Assembly: GCA_011037195.1 (NCBI GenBank)
Contig: JAAEAF010002539.1
Coordinates: 62,001 to 126,000, forward strand
DNA from: Triatoma infestans
Taxonomy: Eukaryota > Arthropoda > Insecta > Hemiptera > Reduviidae
Reading direction: 5' to 3'
Length of the DNA stretch: 64,000 nt
Shown: in pieces, positions 57,815-64,000 of the stretch
Layout of the letters: each line of letters starts with the position of its first letter
How positions within the stretch are numbered: the first letter of the stretch is position 1
Program-made: the position numbers and the translations under genes
Notes under the pieces: generated by a model
Told to the model about the DNA's origin: nothing
Database searches by the model: none
The model's input: the letters and a program-made list of their open reading frames with translations, nothing else

Positions 57815-59300
57815 GCAGCCAGACGTATATGTCTTTAATTATATAATATAAGCTTAAAAAGTTAACCATTCATTATAGGGTCCAAGCCAGCATGTAAAGG
57901 GTCCGAAGGTATAAAAAACATTATTGAATTAATTCTTCAGAGTATGCGGGTAAGAATTATAATATACGTATAAGAATAGGAAAAAGTTTTTTTTACCAAA
58001 ATTTGTAGTTTAAAGAATATATGTCATTTTATAGATTATTGTATTAACATCAGTAAATAAAGTTGTGTGTGTGTTTTTCACATCCGATTTCTTTTTATTT
58101 TTTAACAACGGATTTCTTTGCCTAATGCGATTTTATAGGTTCTAAGAAACATCATTTTGAATTTTATGAAATTAAAAAAAAAAAGAAAAATAGTTCATAA
58201 ATATATATATTAATATGATATAATAACATTTATAAAATTAATAAATATTTTATAACTGTTTAAAAAAACATTCTTTTCTTTTATAAATTAATAAATTAAT
58301 TACTTAAACTAAATTTGAACCTTGCAAATTATGGCCTTCTTGAGATACAAAGTTTTTTTCACTTATTTTATTTACATTTTCTGGCACGCAAAATTTACTT
58401 TGACTATTTTTTTGGTTATCGATTTCTTCTTGATCTAAAAAAGAAAAAGAAAAAAAAAATTATACTTAGAATTTTACCTTTCAATTTTTCATTTTAAAAG
58501 GAATTTTACTTTGGACTTTTTGAATAACACCAAAACATTTCATTTCATTAAAAAAAAAAGAAGAGGACTCTCTCCTATTTGTCGATCAGGATATTCAAGT
58601 CAGGACTTCAAGGGTTTAAGGATCTAATGAGGAAGTGACACTTTAATTATAAAAGTGGAAAACTTCCAAATCTCAGTATTTGCTTGTGACAGATGAGGGC
58701 CATGATCTGATGTGAAATTAGGTTCGTCAATCACTTTAAGTACTTATATCTTTGCTTAAAGCCACTTTATAGGATAAAATTACTTATACTTTAAAATAAC
58801 TTATAATTTTTATTTTTATAGAATTAAAAAAGAAAGAAAAAGTAATGGTTTAATAATGCTACGAGTGTTAGGTAACAGAGTATTCAAGGTTGCGATTTGG
58901 TTATTTAAGGAAGAAAGGAAATTTCACTAGAAACGAAGGGGCTCAGTCCTCAGGTGATTACTTAGAGGTATTCTCAATTTTAGTTGAACTGATGACTACC
59001 TATCGACTAATTTTGACAATTAATAGATGCTCTAATCCGGAAACATAGTTTGAAGTCTCTTCAGATCAGAGGTGAATCATAAATTTCCGGGCGGAATTGT
59101 AGAAAATGAACCGCAGTCGATAGATTAAAAATCCAGCCTCTACAGTGGTATCGTCATGTTCAAAGATCATAGAAGAGGGCTGGCCAAAGAAATGTTTTTA
59201 AAGTAAAGAGACCCACTCTACTATAATCTGGAAATAGCATTGGGGTTCATGGTCTAGAGTTGAAAGATAAACCTATTCGGTCATTGAAATACGTAATTCA
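57815..59300. other. AT-rich intergenic stretch / possible 3' region of the ankyrin gene
   Basis: No feature recognised on either strand. A further 3' exon of the minus-strand ankyrin gene cannot be excluded. Confidence 0.35.
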
Positions 59301-59311
59301 AGACATCTAAA

Positions 59312-59902
59312 CTAACCTGATAAACCCATAAATGTTGGGCTGTAAACACCAACCCGTGATCTATAAGGAAGTTTCTCTATTTCACTATAAGGTGGGGTAG
59401 CAGTTTCCCATAGCCTCCCTTCTTCTTCTTCATCTTCCTCTTTTCCTTGCATAGATTTCACATCATCTTCATAAACGGACAGCTCGTTCATTTTCTCTGA
59501 TAATTCAGTCTCTAATATTTGATTTGCTTCCACTGCTTCAGATTCTTCTTTCTCTTTTTTATCCTCTTTCTCCGGTTGCATTACCAGACTGGACCTTCTA
59601 CTAGCTGTTGCTTCTCCAACATCTGCATTGCTCAACAAGTCTAGGCTATGTGATCGCCCGCGACGACGATGTGTACGTGAACTTTTAGTACCTTTACGAG
59701 ACTGTCTTGTTTCACCACAACCTACTGTAGTAGCGCCTAACCACTCTGCTAGTAAACCCTCCGTTCTTGTAACTCGTTGTTCCAGTTCACATCGTGTATT
59801 CCTTATTCTTTTACGCAGTTCACTATTACTTTTCTCCAATCGTGCTTCCATATCACGCAGGAAGTTTGCACAGTAGCAAGTTAAGCCTACACCGACAGGT
59901 CC
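59312..59902 (-). CDS. Ankyrin gene coiled-coil exon
   Basis: Acceptor 'gcaatttttcag'. Encodes GPVGVGLTCYCANFLRDMEA, a heptad-rich coiled coil, an Arg/Ser-rich stretch (TKSSRTHRRRGRSHSLDLLS) and an acidic tail ending GLSG then TAG. The stop lies inside a consensus-like donor (cag/gttagt at 59316), so splicing at 59317 into another exon is an alternative to ending here. Confidence 0.8.
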   Translation of the reverse strand, partial: GPVGVGLTCYCANFLRDMEARLEKSNSELRKRIRNTRCELEQRVTRTEGLLAEWLGATTVGCGETRQSRKGTKSSRTHRRRGRSHSLDLLSNADVGEATASRRSSLVMQPEKEDKKEKEESEAVEANQILETELSEKMNELSVYEDDVKSMQGKEEDEEEEGRLWETATPPYSEIEKLPYRSRVGVYSPTFMGLSG

Positions 59903-62900
59903 CTGAAAAATTGCAAAAATCAAAGTATCGAATCAATTATAAACTTAAACAAAAATACTTCTACCAATCATCATGAAGAGTCAATTTCCGACAGAAAAAT
60001 AACAATTTCTAATGGGAGACAAATATCTAAATGTTGCGATTGATTTTGCCTTATTTTGAATTTCACACCCTGGATCTGCAACTAGCTGTAGTTCTGTGCT
60101 TTTATTCATGATGCCTGGATCAACACCGACTAAGCCTCCACCAGAATCGAATTCAGATCGATCACACCAAATACATGATTGTTTAACAATATGCTCATTG
60201 CAATAATTTATTAAACAAAAATTGAAATATTAATTAATTATTACAAATGGATTTCCTTATGTAATTATCAGTAATTCTTTTACTTTAACATCTAGCTTTG
60301 TTAGAAAACTAATAAAATTTGGGAATTACTATTTGAAAACTGGGAAGTATTTGGAATTTACCCTTCGATATTGAAAATGCGTAAGATGTAAAAGCTTGAA
60401 TAACTTGACATCTTGTCAAATTAGCTAAAATCTGAAATAAGGATTCTGTTCTAACAGAAAAAACCAGTTTAATTAGAATTTAACTTAGTGATTTATTTTT
60501 TTTTTCAGGAGCAATCTAGAGAGGACTTAATGAGGCGAAAAAGGAAGTGCCTTAAAATAAGTACCTAGTGAAGCTACATCAAATAACTGACTGTAATTAT
60601 GTAATTTAATTATGAGTTTACTACTAAGTATGCCATTTTTATTAAGTTTTAATCTATTCGTCGAAACTAGATGTTTAATTGCATCAATTAAGCAAAATTA
60701 ATTATTGTGCCAATTCTAACCAATTGTTGGGCCAAAATCTAACTAGCAGATTAATCTTTAACCTACTTCATTCTAGGATAGATGCATTAGTGGATCCTAG
60801 ATGGGACTCTCTTTACATCAGCCCTAACTGCTATTTTCGCCACCTCGCCTTTAAATGGAAGTAAATGGGATGATTATATATTTAAATGTAATTACAAGAA
60901 ACTATGTTTAATACCTAACCAACTGCTAAAGATCAAAAGAAAAAACCCACACGGAAGGACTTGATATCTCTTTCATTCCCTCTTTTAGTAAAAGTTATGA
61001 TGTGCCCAGATGGAAGACTATGCTTCCTCGAGATTCATTAAAGAATCCCCTAGTGGAAACTAGTGTATCCATTAGGGGAGCTAGGAAAAGAAAAAAAATC
61101 GTTATGAACTTGCATCACTATTAAATTTATTTAATTATTAGTGGTCTGACAGGGCTATTGTAAAAACAAAACCAGAATTTGAGAGACAAAAGCTAGGAAA
61201 TGGCCATACTTCGGATTTGGACATAAAAGAGCGTTCTACAAAAAATAAAATTTGTTCGGATTTCGACCAACCAGCGATTTGTTCGAATACTTCCTGATTA
61301 ACACAAAACTCTTCATAACTTAAAGCAGCATGCAAAAATGTTTATAATAATACTAATAGGGATAAAGTCCAAAACATACACCATGTTATAAAATCAGTAC
61401 AGAAATAGCGATGGTAAGGTAAATAATAGGGAGTGGGTTGTACTGTGACTAAACTGTTATTTTGCTATATAATAAATGACATTATATTTGTCGAAACGTT
61501 GTGAAACTTGAGTTTTTTTTTTATTTATACAGTCCAACATCAATATTTCCATTTATTATAATATAATCAATCATTAAAGAATGAAATCATGTATTGTAAA
61601 CTTTAGATCATTTAGGGAATAAAACCTTTCTAATGTTTCCAGCCAGGTCTAGATAATACTGTTCTCCTTTACTAAGAGGTTCTCCAGGTAACGAATCTAA
61701 TCTTGGCTGCGGAAATGCGTTTGGATCTGGATAATAATGACATCCATATGGCGACCAGCGTACTGCACTACCACAAGCTCTCTAAACATAAAAAAAAAAT
61801 TAAAGATATTCTTTTTCAAATATTATGAAATAAAATTTAACAACTTCTTTAATATATATAAAATTCAATCGCCCAACTTACCGGATCATGAGCCACTCCA
61901 ACTATATCTTTGCTCTTTTTATCTGAATCAGAAGTTTCACTAGTTTTCTTTGATTTCTTTTTGCTAGTCTTATTTGGTTTCACATTTTGTAGAATTATAA
62001 TTATTTCATTTAAATCTTTTCTTGTTGCAATATCACAAGCAGTTTCATATTGCTGTAGTAGATAACAAGTTTTTTAAAAAAGGGAAAAAACAATTAGTAA
62101 TATATTTTGAAATATATCTTAAATTTTTAAATATAAGGTAATATATTTACCTTATTTCTAATTGATTTATCGCAACCCGCTTCTAACAATATCGTTGTTA
62201 ATTTTCGGCGTCCCATTGCAGCTGCAATATGCAGCGGGGTATCACCGTTCTGAAATAAAATATTTCATCATTCAATCCAGTGAAAAAAAGAAAATAGAAC
62301 CAGTGAACAAAATTTAATAGACAATTCAAACACAATATTTGTCGTTATACCGCTGGTTGATGATAGTGCTAGATAAGATTCACAGTTTCTGATGCGGAAT
62401 TAAAAGCAATGCTTAGTTAACGATTGCACAGTTATAGTTTCATGAAGAAATAACTATAAACCTGAGGAATTCACTCCTACATTAAGACAAAAAAAGTTTA
62501 TTGCAAATGCGACAGGAGATATTGCTACTATTTCCAAATTCTTTTTAGTATTTCGATTTCTATTGATTTTTCAAATATAATATTGAATTTCTATAGGAAA
62601 TTGATTAATAAATAACAATAATAAAAATTAAGTCCAGCATTAAAAAAAAAAAATCAATATCCTGCAGTTATCCTTAACTGAGAATATTCAAATTAAAAAT
62701 TTAGTGCGCTTTGGAGAATATAACCAATTTTCAAACTACAAAAATAGAATACAAATTATGTGCAATAAATTAAGTAAAGATACGAAAAGATAACTTGGTT
62801 AAAATCCTTAAGCATTGATAAATTTATTAAAGCTAAAGGAAGATTTCAACGTAAATCGGTAATCTAAAAAGTTAATAACGAATTTTACTAATGAATAGTA

Positions 62901-64000
62901 TTTTACTGGAATTACCTCTTTACTTACGACTTTCTGATCAATGAAATCAAAAACTGTTGTCAGTCATTTTAAGACTATCATTAAGCTTAGCACTCTGTAT
63001 TCTGTTGTTTATCTAGTTCTATAGAGGTGTGTATACAAAGCAAAATTCACTGTTACTAGAAAAATCTACTTGGGTCCCGTGCTTGTCTATGTTTGTGTTT
63101 TGAACAAATTTGGCGGTACAAGAGTGAGTACAAATGATGATAAGAGTTTAACTATGAGTTGCTCACCCAAAGTTACATGGATTGTAAAAAGGGATATTGC
63201 ACTGCGACCTAAAAGTCTATTCTGCCTACCGGAGCCTTCTCAGGGCACTGCCCATCACCGGACAATGAGCTGTAGAGGCTCCTAGCAAGAGAAAATCTAA
63301 GGACACCACTCTGGACTCGAACCCAGGGCCTCCAGGGAGGTCCAGTCCAGCGAGACCGGTGGCTAATTCCTTCCCTTGCACCCACAGATAGTTTCACATA
63401 ATAACTCCAACAGCCATATGTGAAGTGTGTGTTTGTTAGGGAGGTTGTATAAAAATTGTAAGGCAAGAATGACCACAAGGGCTCCAAGTTTCCTAAAAAC
63501 GTGGCTTGCCATTTCACTCAATGGAGATTTCTAGCTCACTTGTGCGCAATAACTTACATTTTAAAACCAACCTTAAAAATTCACTAATAACTTGATTTAC
63601 AAATGATTACTTACTTTATTTTGATCTGAAACTCTGCAACAAGCACTTATTAAAATTCTAGCTACACCAGCATGACCATAACGAGCGCTTGTGTGGAGAG
63701 CTGTATCTCCATACTAAATACAGAAAAAAAAGCTAGATAGTTAATTAAAAAACTTTAAATCTAAACAATTAATAACAACAATTATGCCCTACATTGTTCT
63801 GAATATCTGGATTTGCATCAGCCAAAAGAAGTTCTCTGCAAGTTTGATTATGTCCATTCTGACATGCCAAATGTAATGGGGCAAAGCCAGCACTATTCCT
63901 CACGTCGGTGGCCGCTTTATGCTCAGTAAGTAAAGCGACTGTCTGGCTGAAACCATGCCAGCTAGCTTCATGAAGAGACGTATTCCCGTGCTTGAAAGTA
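59312..64000 (-). CDS. Ankyrin-repeat and coiled-coil protein, Diego/ANKRD6 (Diversin)-like, 3' part
   Basis: Minus-strand exons 63793-64000+, 63615-63713, 62151-62249, 61882-62052, 61626-61781 and 59312-59902 join in one frame. Ankyrin repeats come first: GNTSLHEASWHGFSQTVALL, GFAPLHLACQNGHNQTCREL, YGDTALHTSARYGHAGVARI, NGDTPLHIAAAMGRRKLTTI and a last half repeat YETACDIATRKDLNEIIIIL. Next is a Lys/Ser-rich linker, then PLSKGEQYYLDLAGNIRK with GPVGVGLTCYCANFLRDMEA. A coiled coil follows (EKSNSELRKRIRNTRCELEQ), then an RS/acidic tail. Ankyrin repeats followed by a YxLxxxGxxx..GxxCxC..(L)xxxExxLE block and coiled coil resemble ANKRD6/Diego, which acts at the cell cortex in planar polarity and Wnt signalling. 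The 5' end lies outside the window. Family assignment is by remembered architecture, not alignment. Confidence 0.8.
60045..60240 (-). repeat. Possible SINE-like repeat in ankyrin-gene intron
   Basis: Open for about 80 codons on the minus strand (reads SEFDSGGGLVGVDPG..., LQLVADPGCEIQNKAKS). It includes a B-box-like 'gaattcgattctgg' plus 'gaggctta', similar to 18124-18147. No flanking splice sites with matching phase are evident, so a repeat is more likely than an exon. Confidence 0.3.
61626..61781 (-). CDS. Ankyrin gene exon, conserved middle block
   Basis: 52 codons: RACGSAVRWSPYGCHYYPDP, then LPGEPLSKGEQYYLDLAG. Acceptor 'ttatgtttag', donor gtttta (weak). Phase 0 at both ends. Confidence 0.85.
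61882..62052 (-). CDS. Ankyrin gene exon, last half repeat and linker
   Basis: 57 codons: YETACDIATRKDLNEIIIIL followed by the basic/Ser linker NKTSKKKSKKTSETSDSDKK and VGVAHDP. Donor gtaagt. Confidence 0.9.
62151..62249 (-). CDS. Ankyrin gene exon, one repeat
   Basis: Exactly 33 codons, phase 0: NGDTPLHIAAAMGRRKLTTI then LLEAGCDKSIRNK. Acceptor 'attttatttcag', donor gtaaat. The one-repeat-per-exon organisation repeats that of the previous exon. Confidence 0.93.
62255..63180. other. Ankyrin-gene intron, nothing recognised
   Basis: AT-rich intron sequence before the SINE at 63190. Confidence 0.4.
63190..63375 (-). mobile_element. tRNA-derived SINE in ankyrin-gene intron
   Basis: Minus strand: 'gaattagccaccggtctcgc', then the B-box-like 'ctgggttcgagtccag', then the shared SINE body 'ctaggagcctctacagctc', 'gtccggtgatgggcagtg', 'ctgagaaggctccgg' and 'ggtcgcagtgcaat'. 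It matches the 3' half of the 4.83- and 40.27-kb copies but lacks their 180-base leader. Confidence 0.75.
63615..63713 (-). CDS. Ankyrin gene exon, one repeat
   Basis: Exactly 33 codons, phase 0: one complete ankyrin repeat (YGDTALHTSARYGHAG...). Acceptor 'ctgtatttag', donor gtaagt. Confidence 0.93.
63793..64000 (-). CDS. Ankyrin gene exon (runs off the window)
   Basis: Two ankyrin repeats with TSLHEAS and APLHLACQNGH. Donor gtaggg at 63792-63787. Continues past 64000. Confidence 0.9.

Noticed and set aside
60000..60240. 80-codon open minus-strand frame in the ankyrin gene intron as an extra exon
   Set aside because: No convincing acceptor/donor pair in phase, and it contains a B-box-like segment shared with 18.1 kb. 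More likely a SINE-like repeat.

Overview
This window is eukaryotic nuclear DNA. Multi-exon genes have GT-AG introns, the sequence is strongly AT-rich with long A and T runs, and decayed retroelements of several kinds are dense. The readable proteins (PI4K beta, ribosomal protein S26, PCNP and a Diego/ANKRD6-like ankyrin protein) and the tRNA-derived SINEs, RNase H-bearing LINEs, mariner relic and Penelope-type hammerhead motifs fit an arthropod, probably an insect. The order or species cannot be fixed from the sequence alone.

Layout. 1-6.98 kb: repeats only, including a 5'-truncated LINE (minus strand) between 29-bp target duplications, a SINE, and hammerhead-bearing repeats at 3.4 and 6.4-6.9 kb. 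6.98-22.57 kb: twelve coding exons of phosphatidylinositol 4-kinase beta (plus strand), about 800 codons, complete at the C terminus but lacking the first coding exon(s). Its introns hold LINE, SINE and Penelope-like pieces. 22.6-33.3 kb: very AT-rich gene-poor DNA (3'UTR followed by intergenic), with a decayed mariner at 29.0-29.8 kb. 33.3-33.85 kb: a long palindrome carrying hammerhead-like motifs. 34.27-35.13 kb: PCNP, four exons, plus strand. 35.3-43.8 kb: non-autonomous repeats, two small unrecognised ORFs, a SINE and a modular hairpin-ended repeat. 43.8-46.5 kb: ribosomal protein S26, four exons, minus strand. 46.5-59.3 kb: a LINE-rich block, including a 3.16-kb insertion with a 16-bp target duplication and a complete RNase H domain. 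59.3-64.0 kb: the 3' part of an ankyrin-repeat/coiled-coil gene (minus strand) that continues beyond the window.

The host genes are not an operon or pathway unit. PI4K beta makes PI4P at the Golgi, RpS26 is a 40S subunit protein, PCNP is a small nuclear PEST protein, and the ankyrin protein is probably a planar-polarity/Wnt factor.

The most notable signal is a dispersed family of very short hammerhead-ribozyme-like motifs. Each has a CUGANGA box, a short stem II, GAAA and, in the best copies, a self-complementary ACCGGT in place of stem III, followed by C and a short stem I. Three loci carry them as divergent inverted pairs. The best pair, at 57.10-57.22 kb, has 50-bp arms matching at 48 positions and a complete core in both arms. 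This matches the published class of minimal hammerheads tied to Penelope-like retroelements, which have reduced stem III and are reported to act as dimers. No Penelope reverse transcriptase is visible here, so these are non-autonomous or truncated copies.
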